DNA of 64,000 nucleotides, taken from NCBI GenBank assembly GCA_030789695.1, contig CM061142.1, forward strand, positions 45,679,375-45,743,374. The letters run 5' to 3'. Below, in pieces: positions 34,600 to 44,286 of this stretch. Position 1 is the first letter of the stretch, and the number at the start of each line of letters is the position of its first letter. This DNA comes from Scilla litardierei. Lineage: Eukaryota; Streptophyta; Magnoliopsida; Asparagales; Asparagaceae. A program made the translations under genes and the position numbers. Below the pieces are notes generated by a model. It searched no databases, had not been told where the DNA came from, and saw nothing but the letters and a program-made list of their open reading frames with translations.

Positions 34600-36400
34600 T
34601 CCTTCTTAAGTCTAGACAAATGGTCTAGTTCCATGCCCTATTCACCTTCAATATCCAGACAAATATTTTGGGGTAGAGGATGGGCCACATCAATTTCTAT
34701 AAAACATCTTGCATATGCCAGTCTCCTCTAGCTGTGGCTCTATCCATATATAAAGGTCTGTCAATAATGCTTACCGCTTTGCTGATAGTACTTTTAGGCC
34801 AAAGTTTTAAATGTAAGGCAGGAAACCATACCCAAACATGAACAGAAGATAGGAGATCACGATCCATACTAATATCAGCACACCACTTACGAAGGACAAT
34901 CAAATGACCATCAAACAACCAGGGGCCCTCCTGCCTGATTCTATTGCAGTCTTCAGCTAGAGAGAATTTAAAAAAGAAGAACCCATTTTCTCGAGAGAAG
35001 ATATCAAAACCACCAGCAGGTTTCTACATGCGAGTAACACATGCCTTCAAGTGTGAGAAGTAAGGTCTGCTCCACAAAACATAGCCAACTAGGGAGTTTT
35101 CCCATTGATCAACATTGGCAGCAATATCCTCCTTGTTATACGAGCAACCAAGCAACCCCCATGTGAAATCCCAGGGGCAATGTATTCCAAACTACAATCC
35201 TCATCTTTGCTTTTACCCATAGCACAAACATCTTTTCATCGCATCTCAGCAGTGAACTTTGGAGTGAATGGAGCTTGGGGGTTTCGTATAGAGGAACTTG
35301 GATATTTTGGGATACCTACAGGGGTAGGCTTAACACCATCAATATTCACTTGGCCACTTTTATTGCGCTTATTAACTTGCACCCATTGTTTCTGATTCCT
35401 GCCTTTTCGATTCGATACCATAGTACAGCCATGTTTTGAAGACTTGTCTCTTAGAATAGAACGCTGCCTGCTATGCTCATACCCCTTATTTGTGTCATTT
35501 AGCCCAGCTACAAATTTACCTTTCGTTTCATCATTTTGAGGGTCTAAGCCCACTTTCGCATTCAAAGCATTCGGCATGTAGGATGCTGCCCTGCTCCTAA
35601 GTTGGGTTACTTTTGTAACAGAGGAAAGTTTGGCCACTGGCGATGTTAGGCCAGTGACACCTCCCTTGCTGCCATCCAAGCTATCCATTTCAAACCAAAA
35701 GCAATTGATAATTATTTGATATAGGTAGCGTACCTTTTTTGATAATGGAGGTCGTCGATCGTCTCCTCTCACTACCATCAGCCCCATGGCCACCGCCGAT
35801 AACACTCACACCTTCGGTGTGTACACCGAAACCACTTTTGCCGAAGCCCATACGTAAATTAGAAGAAACCACCACCGAGCCCTTCAACAAACCGCCTCCG
35901 ATCGCCGTTACTCCTTCTGTGCTCCTCTAAACAGTTCTGATATGTTCCATGGTATTCCAAGTTACACCGCCAAGTCCAACCAGAGATGGGTTGTCACCGC
36001 CAGCCCTAGCCACGACCTTATGGTCTCTGCCTCCGTTAGCCATAGCCCAACGGGATCCGCCATTTACACTACCTCTCAATACCGTAGCCATCATGCCCTC
36101 CATGGACAGGGCTCCATACCCCATGTCGGCGAGAAAAGTTTGCTCCTCCTGATCCTCTTCACCTACAATTGTCAGTGGAACTTTGGTGCCCGCACCCAGA
36201 ATCTCTAAAGATCCGACAATGCCACCAACTCCAATGGAACCTGACGCCATGGCGCTCCGACGTCGGTGAGGACTCCCCTCAACTCGCTGTACTCCAGTGC
36301 TCATCAATGCCATCAACGACTGGCTAGAACCTCCTACAATCTCATCGAGGTTTGCACCGACCTCCATAGACTCGTCGAGGGAGGCACCATCATCACTATC
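34600..36400 (-). pseudogene. LINE B ORF1 fragment (DUF4283)
   Basis: In falling coordinates: a Gly/Ser-rich N-terminal part (36367-35927), a Ser/Lys/Asn-rich part (35805-35236; SSIRNPQAPFTPKF), and a DUF4283 core around 34918-34697 (KWCADISMDRDLLSSVHVWV). Stops and frame changes lie between them. DUF4283 is the RNA-binding module of plant LINE ORF1 proteins. A zinc knuckle normally follows, and none is seen before the Helitron boundary at 34567. Confidence 0.7.
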
Positions 36401-36482
36401 ATCGGGAGGATGGCCGGGTTGGCGCCGTGAATAGTTGATGCAAAACGCGCCGTCATCGCAATCGCCCGAGCAAAAACCTTAT

Positions 36483-36514
36483 ATATATGTATATGTGTGT
36501 GTGTGTGTGTGTGT
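36483..36514. repeat. TATATG/TG microsatellite at the 5' side of LINE B
   Basis: A (TA)n then (TG)n tract lies here. A matching tract flanks LINE A at 26002-26034. Both mark the outer (5') sides of the LINE pair. Confidence 0.85.
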
Positions 36515-36515
36515 G

Positions 36516-36907
36516 TATCTATTATACAATTCAGGACATTTGTCCTACGTGGCAGTTTTGTCCCACGTGGCAGTTTTGTCCAAAGCTGACAGCGCTGGAA
36601 ATTTTTCCAGTGCTGTCAGTGTTTTGGTCAACTTAAAAGTGTATTTTTAAAATTTTTTTTGCAGTAGTTAGATATACTTGTTAGGAAGCTCACCACAAAT
36701 TTTCAGGTCGATCCAACACCGTTTGAGCCTCCGTTCATCGATTTCAAAAACGTTGCGCAAAATCTGGACAGTTTGTGGGGAGCTTCCTAACAAGTGTATC
36801 TAACTAATGCAAATTTTTTTTTAAAAAAAACATACTTTCAGGTCCCCCAAAAAGCTGACAGCGCTGGAAAAATTTCCAGCGCTGTCAGCTCTTCTCCATT
36901 TTTCACA
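36516..36907 (+). mobile_element. Helitron C, 5' fragment
   Basis: TCTATTATACAATTCAGG follows an A and resembles the start of Helitron B, including the phrase GTCCTACGTG. No own 3' terminus is found. It contains a foldback element at 36584-36890 and is followed by the start of Helitron D. Confidence 0.65.
36584..36890. mobile_element. Foldback element whose ends are themselves hairpins
   Basis: The right end (36853-36890) is a perfect 15-bp hairpin, AGCTGACAGCGCTGG with its complement. The left end (from 36584) is a near-copy with two mismatches. Inside, further inverted arms pair (TTAGATATACTTGTTAGGAAGCT against AGCTTCCTAACAAGTGTATCTAA). There is no coding capacity. It lies within the Helitron C fragment. 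Confidence 0.75.
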
Positions 36908-37409
36908 TCTATATATTAAAACACAAAGGTTTTTGAATTCTAGGGCTGACTGGGACAAGCTGATGTCATGCTGATGTATAAATAGGTTGATAGAAGAATG
37001 GCTAGGATTTAATCTTGGTAAAAGAAGGGTTAAGATGAGTGTTTGGAAAACCCACCACTTTTTTCCTTTTGTTTTCAAACTCCCCACAATCACTACATTT
37101 GCGCAGAATACCACCTATTTTCCCTTTTTGCTAAAAAAACCTCTCATTTCATTTTTTACCCACACACACACCACACACACACACACACACACACTCTTAT
37201 GCACTTCCACCCTTCGTGACGAAGGCGCCCGCTAAATTTTTTTACGTTAATTTGTTGTTCCGACTCAAGGTCGCCCTCACCGAATTCATTGTTCTACGCC
37301 GAATTTGTTGTTTCATACAAATTTGACTGTGTAAATAATGTTTGGGAACAAAGATTTCGCGGATGAAAATCTTAAATGAACCGTGCCCGCGGGCACGGTT
37401 CATGACTAG
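36908..37409 (+). mobile_element. Short non-autonomous Helitron D
   Basis: It starts TCTATATATTAAAACACA after an A (36907) and ends with the same 18-base palindrome as the large Helitron (37381-37398), spacer TTCATGA and CTAG (37406-37409), followed by T. Its 502 bp carry GGCGCCCGCTAAATTT and AATTTGTTGTT blocks like those at 24670-24900, so it looks like a deletion derivative of that family. It includes an (AC)n run at about 37158-37195. Confidence 0.88.
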
Positions 37410-37429
37410 TCTATATATTAAAACACAGC
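37410..37429 (+). mobile_element. Helitron E, 20-bp 5' remnant
   Basis: Directly after the CTAG of Helitron D the sequence TCTATATATTAAAACACA starts again, the same 5' end as Helitron D. It is cut after 20 bp by the Tat LTR at 37430. D and E are therefore head to tail with no spacer. Confidence 0.65.
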
Positions 37430-38574
37430 TGTTGCGGGGTAGAACTCGCGTACAATGAATTTATAATATAGGGAACCAAGAGCATGGTGGTTATGCTAAT
37501 GACAGGATTAGGGTAGACTATCATACAGGTGATTAGGGGGGTGATGAGGCTAAACTTGTTGCGAAAGCTGACCATGGTGCCGAATCCGGGAGGATGCAGT
37601 GAAGGGGCCGAACTGCCCAAATTGATGGCGTGCACGACCAGTGTCTATGAGCTGACCTGCACAAGGAGCAACTCGTCAGAAAGGCCGGGTTGGGGTCCAA
37701 CCCTTAGCCTCTCCGATGCCTAAGTCAGTAACATGGCTTGAAGCGGGGGCTAGGCACGTAGGTCGGACTGAGGGTGAGTCGACCGTACGTGACAAGCTAT
37801 GAGTGGAAGAACAAAGATAGGGGCGACCTTTAGTCTTGTGTGTGAGTAATAAGATTGCGAGTAAATTTGCCAACCCCCGTACCGTAAGAAGTGAAGGGGT
37901 ATTTATACCTGTCGGGAGGCGGTTAGGTGGGGCTGACCTGGCATGCTGACTCGGTGTACTGAGCTGAACCTGCTGTTAGCGGAAGCTTCAGACGAGGATG
38001 TCAGGAAAGGAGTGTCAGCCGCGCTTTTATCAGACGGCGCAACGGCCAGGGGTTCTTTCATCAGGGTGTCAGGGCCGAAAGTATTAAGTGTCAGGGGGCG
38101 CAGCGGCCAGGGGGTGCATTGCCAGATGGTCGGTCGGTGTTACTGTTAGTAGCGTCCTTTGTACTAGGTTGTTTGTCGCGTCCGATGTGCCAAAGAGCCG
38201 TCAGTGTACGTCCGAGGTACGACGCTACCGACGGGGTCGCCAGATCACCCCGGTTGGAGGGCACGTTGTTCGACAACGCGCTTTGCGAGTTATTCCCGAC
38301 GAGCAGGTGGGGGGGGGGAGTCGGGTGGCGACCGGGATCCTGGAGAGGTGCGGCTCTGCCACCGTCCATAGTAGGGTGCGCCTTTCCTTCGGCCGTGTCG
38401 GGCTCCAGGGTAACCTGGCGCTCTGTTGTGGGTGAGTTAAGTGCACGGTCTCTGAAGTCACGGGTTGGCGCCCTAGCGTTGGGCCCACCGGCCTTCATGA
38501 CGGAAGAATGACGTGGGGGGTGTTTGGTGACTGGGGATAGAAAGTCGGGCTATCACGATCTTTAGGTTGTAACA
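37430..38574 (-). repeat. 3' LTR of Tat element 2
   Basis: The 1145-bp repeat starts TGTTGCGGGG and ends GGTTGTAACA. It is alignable by eye with the LTR at 11783-12857 at both ends and at the phrases GAACTCGCGTACAATGAATTT and CAACCCTTAGCC. A minus-strand TATAAATA lies at 37910-37917. It is inserted 20 bp inside Helitron E. Confidence 0.9.
37910..37917 (-). promoter_or_regulatory. TATA box in Tat LTR 2
   Basis: The minus strand reads TATAAATA in the same place as TATAAGTA of Tat LTR 1, in the sequence GGTATAAATACCCC. Confidence 0.6.
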
Positions 38575-38875
38575 ATTGCCCCTGGCATTCGAGTTCGGGG
38601 CGGTCCACCGGCTCGACTCGAATGGCGTATCGCTCTCCCTTCCGGTCGAGAACAGCTCGGACCTTGCCCCATGTTAGGAAGCGGTAGCTATGGTCTCGGG
38701 GTTCCCGCCCTGATAGCCATTATTGCGATTTGAAGGGGTGGCAGAAGTCGATGCGTCTTCATCATTGGACGGGTGGCGTGTGGTTGAAAGACTGTTGCAG
38801 CAGACGAGGTGTCAGAGGTGCGTCGATGGATGCCGCGTGGCGGCGCGGCGATGGTCGGGATGGCCTGAGGTTTGC

Positions 38876-38883
38876 TATAAGTA
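38876..38883 (+). promoter_or_regulatory. TATA box before antisense ORF copy 1
   Basis: TATAAGTA followed by GGGG lies about 170 bp before the proposed start codon at 39051. The same TATAAGTAGGGG-like motif precedes copy 2 at 42039, so each module carries its own plus-strand promoter. Confidence 0.5.
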
Positions 38884-39050
38884 TGGGGGGAGAGGATTGG
38901 TGGAAAGTTTCTCGCGATTTCTGTATCCGCTCTCGCTTCTCTGCTCCAGTCATTTGCCGATGCTTCCGCTGGTTCCTTTATCAGGGATCTGCTTCCGGCC
39001 ATCTCCTCAGTTCGGCAGTTCGGCCAGGTAATTTCCCAGTTCATCTATCG

Positions 39051-41453
39051 ATGGTCTCCTTCTTTGAGTGCGGCAGTAGTAGTGGGATGAGGATGGGGAA
39101 TCGACGGAGGAGGGTGGTGGACAGCGTAAAGGCCGAACAGACACACCGAGGTCGGTCGCGGCTATCCTGTTTAAGCTGGATCAGGTTAACATCCGGGAGA
39201 TCCACACAAGGTTCGTTTGTTCGCCCTGTGAAGTGCGATTGCCCGGGCCCAACGAGAGGGTGTGTTGGGCTCGCGACGATGAAGTCAGAGTCTATATCCG
39301 GTCCCTCGAGTTAGGGCTCCACTTCCCCATTCATCCTCAGCTTCTCCATCTTCTGAATTTCCTGGAGCTGCCGATCTGCGCGCTGGTGCCCAGCTCCTTT
39401 AGTCTGTTGGTTAGGTTCGTCGTCTTATGTCTTGCCAGTTCTTTGAGTCCGTCCTTAGCGTTGTTTCAGTATTTCTTTTGGGGTAAGGAAGTGTGGGACG
39501 TATTATTGCGTCCATGCGAGGAGGGGACGAGAACTCATTGTCGGGGTGCCGGACACTGATGATGGTTGGGCGGAGAGCTTCGTTTTTGTTGTGATACCGG
39601 CAGACGCAGTATTGATGTCGAATTGGGTGGCTCTGAATCATCTGGTGAGCGAAGAGGTGGCAATGACGAACGAACTCCTGGGTAATGCCCAGATTTTGGT
39701 AGAGTTACCTGAGGCGAACCGTCGGCTGACGGACTTGACGCAGGATGGTCGGCTCGCCCAGGAGCTTTGGCCCACAGGCATTCTCCTTCTGGCGGGCCTT
39801 TACGTAGACTTACGCTGATTTCTCTTTTTTTGCAGGTGAGGATCCGATACTTTCGCGGGAGGAGGTGCTTAGGGCGGCCGAAGTGAGGGTAACGAAAAAG
39901 ACCGTCCCCGTGGATAAGGGCAAGGGCGTGATGGGCGAGGAAGCACCAGCAGAGGTGGTCGCCCAAAAGCAGAACGTCGCGGTTCCTATTGCGGCGGAGG
40001 TGAACAAGAGGCAGCAGGGGCCCGAGCCGGGTGCTCCGGCCCTTCAGACTGGCGGGGTCGCGCCTGATGCTTCGGCCGATCTGGACGCGGTCATCGTTGT
40101 CCCCGATGCTTCGGCCGTAGACGAGGTGAATAGGAAGCTGCAGGGGTCCAAACCATATGTTCCTTATGCTCAAGCTGGCGGGGTCGTGACTGGTGGCCCG
40201 CCATACCTGGGGATAGTCAGCACGGCTTCCCCGGTGGTTCTGACCTCAGGCAAGCACCGTCGGTCACCTCCCGTCGAGTAGTGGCCCTATGGAGTTCTCC
40301 CGTGGGAGATGGGGGAGAGAGGCACATCCAGGTTGCGAGAGGGCGCTTGCCCGCTTCAAGCTGATGAGGGCAGAGGCCGAGGCCATGCCCAGTGGGGACC
40401 TTCACCAAATGCCCTATCAGGTAAGCCGTGAGGAGTCGGTCTTCGAGGATGCTGGGGTTACGGCCTGGCTGTCAGAGTATTTCGTGCTGCACCGGGATCG
40501 CGAATCCTTAACCAACGTGGGGACAGAGAGGTTGTGCGACACCGCTGTGTGGCATATCCTGCAGGTAAGCCGAACTTCCTACTTTGCGTCAGGGGTCTCC
40601 TAATTTGCATCTTGACCGGGTCGTGTTCTTTGGCAGGCGATGTCGGCCGCAGTGGCCTTGCAGCACCACACCCCTGTGGCCTCGGTCCAGGCTTCTTGAG
40701 ATGAGGCGAGGGACAAACTTCAGGTAGGTGTGGAGACAATTGCGAGGGAGGGAGGCAGATTTGGAGCAGGAAATCTGGCTTCGTGCCGGTGATGGGGCGC
40801 GGCTCGAGCTCCTAGAGGCGCAGGTGGCCCGGCTCACCCAACAGTTGAAGGGCGAAGAGGACAAGGGGGCTAGGCTCACCCACAATCTGAGGGAAGAAGA
40901 GGGCACGGGGGCCTTGCTCGCCCGCCAGCTGGAGGAAGAGAAGGGGCGAGGGGCCCGGCTTGTCCGCCATCTCAATGAAGAGAAGGAGCAAGTGGCTTGG
41001 CTTACCCGCCAGCTTGAGGAAGAGAAAGGGAGGGGGGCCCGACTCGCTCGTCGTCTTCAGGAGGAAGATGAGATGCGAAATGATATCTTGAAGAGGAACG
41101 CCGTGGCGGCGGCCAGCAAGAAAAATGTGATCGACGTTCAGCAGAGGAGGATAGCCGAGCTGAACCGGGCGGTCGAGTTGGGGATGGAGGAGAAGGCCAT
41201 CCTGAAGAAGTAGCTAGAGGGCGGGGCGATGGTCAGTCAGGACGCGATCAACGCCGCAGTCCGCCGTTATCAGGATGAGGAGCTAATCCCTATGATGACA
41301 GAGGCAAGAGAGGCAGGCGTTCTCCAAGGAATGGAGAAGATGAAAGCCCGACTGGCGAGCCTGCATCCCGAGCTGAAGGACGATTTTCCTAAACTGGACG
41401 TGCCCTTGTCGGGAGAGATGGAGGAGGAAGTGACGGAGCGGGGGCGCTCGTAA
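39051..41453 (+). pseudogene. Extra ORF of Tat element, copy 1 (putative gypsy-type domain plus coiled coil)
   Basis: The likely start ATG at 39051 gives MVS, as in copy 2. The segment 39233-39559 (HFPIHPQLLHLLNFLELP, ALFQYFFWGKEVW) matches the plant 'putative gypsy type transposon' family (Pfam Transposase_28). Such extra ORFs, often antisense to pol, are known from Tat elements. After a Pro/Ala/Val-rich linker (39865-40281), a conserved segment follows at 40289-40565 (EDAGVTAWLSEYF) with a CAG|GTAAGC donor. Then a coiled coil (40728-41213) has about five repeats of a 16-residue unit such as ARQLEEEKGRGARLV. A TAG at 41211 separates a C-terminal tail (41229-41453; GMEKMKARLASLHPEL). Frame changes are partly introns, partly decay. 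Function is unknown. Confidence 0.65.
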
Positions 41454-42225
41454 TCATAGGGGAGTGAGGGAGATGTTGTATGGCTGGGCGTGGTCCCGCA
41501 TTGTATAGCAGACGATCTGAAAAGTTTATGCGGTCGCTGGTCTTCTTGTTATGCGTAAGACCGTGTGATGAATGCCCCCAAGTTCCTGCTAGGACGAGCG
41601 CCATGGTGAGGAGTAGGAGGAAAGTTGCGACAAAGTAGGTGTGTATGTTTCTGGTTGCCCTGCGCGGACGGGCTGAGCTGATGCATGCGTCCGTGAGTCG
41701 GACTGGTCGTACTCATGCCTGTCCCCGACTTCTTGGTTGGAGCGCCTGAAGGCGATCCGCTGGGCTTAGCCCGCCTCGTTGGCTCGGACGTCGGTGGGGT
41801 AGTCGCAAAGTCCAAACGAAAGGAAAAGGTGGGGATATGCTTCGACTTTCCTGCCTCGAATCGTCGCCGAATCGCAGAGGTCACATCGGATAAAAGACAG
41901 GCGGGAATCGAAGCGTCCCGACCATTTATCAAAAGACGCATGTGGGGATGTGACAGGGGGCGTCAGGTGAAGCGTCAGGCCGCCTGGATGTGCGACACGT
42001 GTCCAGGTGGGAGCAGTGGAGATCGGGGGGCGGATGCCTATAAGTAGGGGTGTGAGTTGCTGCGGGAGATTTTCTTGCTTCTGAGTGTGCTAGAGCAGTT
42101 TTCTTGAGTCCAGGCGATTCCCTTGGCGGAGGCTGAGTTCGCTGCCAGAGTTTGCGTAGTCTACGCTGCTGTAGTAGCAACCGTAGGGAGAAATCGGCAG
42201 GTATATTTCTTTTCTTTTCTCCGGT
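41454..42225 (+). other. Spacer between the two antisense ORF modules, with a TATA box
   Basis: This non-coding stretch has TATAAGTAGGGG at 42039 and a pyrimidine-rich leader just before the next ATG. It appears to be the 3' region of module 1 plus the promoter of module 2. Confidence 0.55.
42039..42046 (+). promoter_or_regulatory. TATA box before antisense ORF copy 2
   Basis: TATAAGTA in the context GCCTATAAGTAGGGG lies 3163 bp from the equivalent box of copy 1 and about 187 bp before the ATG at 42226. Confidence 0.5.
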
Positions 42226-43490
42226 ATGGTTTCGTCATCTTCAGCCTCGTTGTCGGGGTCGACGGGTGGCTCCACGGCAGAGTCAGTGGAGGTTGTCAGG
42301 GGGGGTATCACCTGGGCGACGAGGCCGTGTTGGGTCTGGGTCTGTAGTAGGGGCGAGGGGCCTAGGAAAAGGAAGATGCCCCTAGGGGCACAAGCAGGAT
42401 CACCCGTGCGGCCCCACGAGACCGTCGCCGAAGCCGGGGGAGTGCCCACTGAGATAATCAGTTAGAGGTCGGAGGCGGGGACTGACGTCGTGCCCAAGGT
42501 GCACGCGAAGTACATCAGACCGCCTTATGAGGTCTGTCTCCCGACGGCATCGAATGGTATCTGCTTTGTGAGGGATGGTAAGGTCGGGATCTACGTGGCA
42601 TGTTTCAAACAGGGTTTGCGTTTCCCTTTGCATCCGTTGTACGCCGAGATCCTAGAGTTCCTCGGGCTGTCGCTCTATCAGCTAACACCTAACTCTATTA
42701 GCACGATAGTCGGGTTCCTCGTTCTCTACGCGAGGACTAGAGCCAGCCCGACGCTCTCTTTGTTCCGATACTTCTTCTTGGCTAAGAAGTTCAGGTCACA
42801 TTATTATTTGTCAGCGAGGACGAATTATCCCCTGATCTGGGGCCTGCGAGTAAGATCAAAGGATTGCCGAGGTCGTACGTATTTATCTCACTGCCCGCTG
42901 ATCTGATGCTAAGGTCGAGGTGGGGCATGCTCAACCCCGAAGTAAAGGAGAAAGTCTGCCTTAGCGAGGTCGAGGCGGAGCTGGCGGTGCGGCTTGAGGC
43001 GGTACCCCCCAGAGGGCAGGCAATATGCTCGTCTTGCCGGGCAAGATATGATATCTTGATTTATCTGGCCTGAAGGTAATCTTAGCGGAGTAATTTTTAC
43101 TTCGAATTCGCTCACCTTGAACTTCTCCTTTTTTGCAGATTCGACGATGAGCCTGTCATTCGAGGACCTTGACCAGATCGCCAAAGAGATAGCCGGAGAG
43201 CAGGGGGCGGCCTTTCAAGTTGTCCCGCCCCTCGTCGTGAGTGGGAAGAAGAGATCGAGACCGGGTGAGGGGGAGCGGGCCCGAAAGGTCGAGGGGACCA
43301 GTGGTCAGAAGAGGAAGAAGAAGAAGATGGTGGATATGCCGAATGTCATCGGTGTTGGTGTTGGGGGATGCGTCGAAGGTGGCCGACATGCCGAGGTCCC
43401 CCAGACTATCGACCTGGAGGTCGAGGAGGCACAGGGCGGCCTTCCGCGTGACCAGGCATCGTTTAGTGAAGGGGAGAATGAGGGGTAGAC
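42226..43490 (+). pseudogene. Extra ORF of Tat element, copy 2, C-terminal coiled coil missing
   Basis: The start ATG at 42226 (MVSSSSASLSG) is followed by an in-frame stop at 42463. The conserved core at 42490-42906 (FKQGLRFPLHPLYAEILEFL, QLTPNSISTIVGFLVLY, SLFRYFFLAKKF) is of the Transposase_28 type and parallels copy 1 at 39233-39559. The next part (42864-43073; RSYVFISLPADLML) parallels FVFVVIPADAVLM of copy 1. An intron-like gap (donor near 43077, acceptor TTTTTTGCAG at 43138) leads to a basic, Lys/Arg-rich segment (RKVEGTSGQKRKKKKM) that could be a nuclear signal. The module is cut by the LTR at 43551 before the coiled-coil part. Confidence 0.65.
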
Positions 43491-43829
43491 AGTGTCGTCG
43501 ATTGCTCCTAATCCCACGTCGGCTCCTCAAGGGGGCCCTGCAGGGCCGTGTGTAACGATTGGTTTTTCTATATTAGTGTTATCGATATAATTTATATGTC
43601 TTGGTGGATTTTCTCCTTGCGTGTGATTTCCGTCTCCGTAGCTTTCGCTTTCGTTCATTTCGTTGTGATTTCCTAGCTTCTTCCTTAGATCGTTTAGCTT
43701 GGAGTAAGTCACTCATGACAAGCCTCATATCGCTCATATCTTAGAGGTAGGTTGATCTTAGAAGCCGTAGGAATCTTCCCGAAGCTTCACGTTTCAATTC
43801 GGCACTTTCCGTGCACGTTAGTTGGTTCA

Positions 43830-44240
43830 AGAAGGGGAACCAACCGACTAGATTGTGATCTAGTCGGTCAGTAACTCTTCTCAAACCGACTAGTTCATTG
43901 AATTAAAAATTCAGAACTTACTGTTTACTCTTAGTCGGTCTAAGAACAACCACCGACTGACTAGATGTGAAACTAATCGGTCAGAACTTGCTCTCAGACC
44001 GACTAGTTCCTTTGATTAATTTTACCTAAGTTACTGTTTATCATTAGTCGGTCCATGAACACTCACCGACTGACTAGGTCTCAAACTAGTCGGTCGACGG
44101 GCCTTCACAGACTGACTAATTCACTTCCCAGATTTCTTTCTCCTTTCGCTGTTTGATTTTAGTCGGTCACAGTTGAACGACCGACCGACTAGTTCCCAAA
44201 CTAGTCGGTCAGCCACCCTTCGTTGACAGACTAAATCAAC
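43830..44240. repeat. About 114-bp repeats with CCGACTAGT/ACTAGTCGG motifs in the U3 of the long LTR
   Basis: Units beginning GTTTAC/GTTTAT/GTTTGA...TTAGTCGGTC lie at 43923, 44036 and 44151. Each contains several copies of ACCGACTAGT or its complement in both orientations. They end shortly before the TATA box at 44279, as expected for enhancer-like U3 repeats. Confidence 0.7.
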
Positions 44241-44278
44241 CAGAAACCCTAGGTTTGCCCTAGCCACCGGTTCATTCC

Positions 44279-44286
44279 TATAAATA
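44279..44286 (+). promoter_or_regulatory. TATA box of the long LTR
   Basis: TATAAATACCCC lies just downstream of the CCGACTAGT repeats and upstream of a CT-rich leader, so it fits the U3/R border on the plus strand. Confidence 0.6.

Larger units (their letters stand above)
31148..36482 (-). mobile_element. LINE B (plant L1-type), internally deleted and split by a Helitron
   Basis: On the minus strand there is an ORF1 with DUF4283 (about 36400-34600), then the pre-RT linker, reverse transcriptase and C-terminal region of ORF2 (about 33700-31330). The endonuclease part is missing. A short Helitron (33717-34567) sits at the point of the gap. The 5' side ends near 36480 next to a TG microsatellite. 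Many stops and frame changes show age. Confidence 0.82.
37430..43550 (-). mobile_element. Second Tat-family element: 3' LTR and antisense ORF region only
   Basis: The LTR at 37430-38574 has the same orientation as the Tat LTR at 11783-12857. It is followed on its right by a minus-strand polypurine tract (CAGGGGCAA, about 38576-38586), so it is the 3' LTR and the body extends to the right. The body holds two tandem plus-strand ORF modules, antisense to the element, before a chromovirus-like LTR cuts it at 43550. No gag or pol of this copy is visible. Confidence 0.78.
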
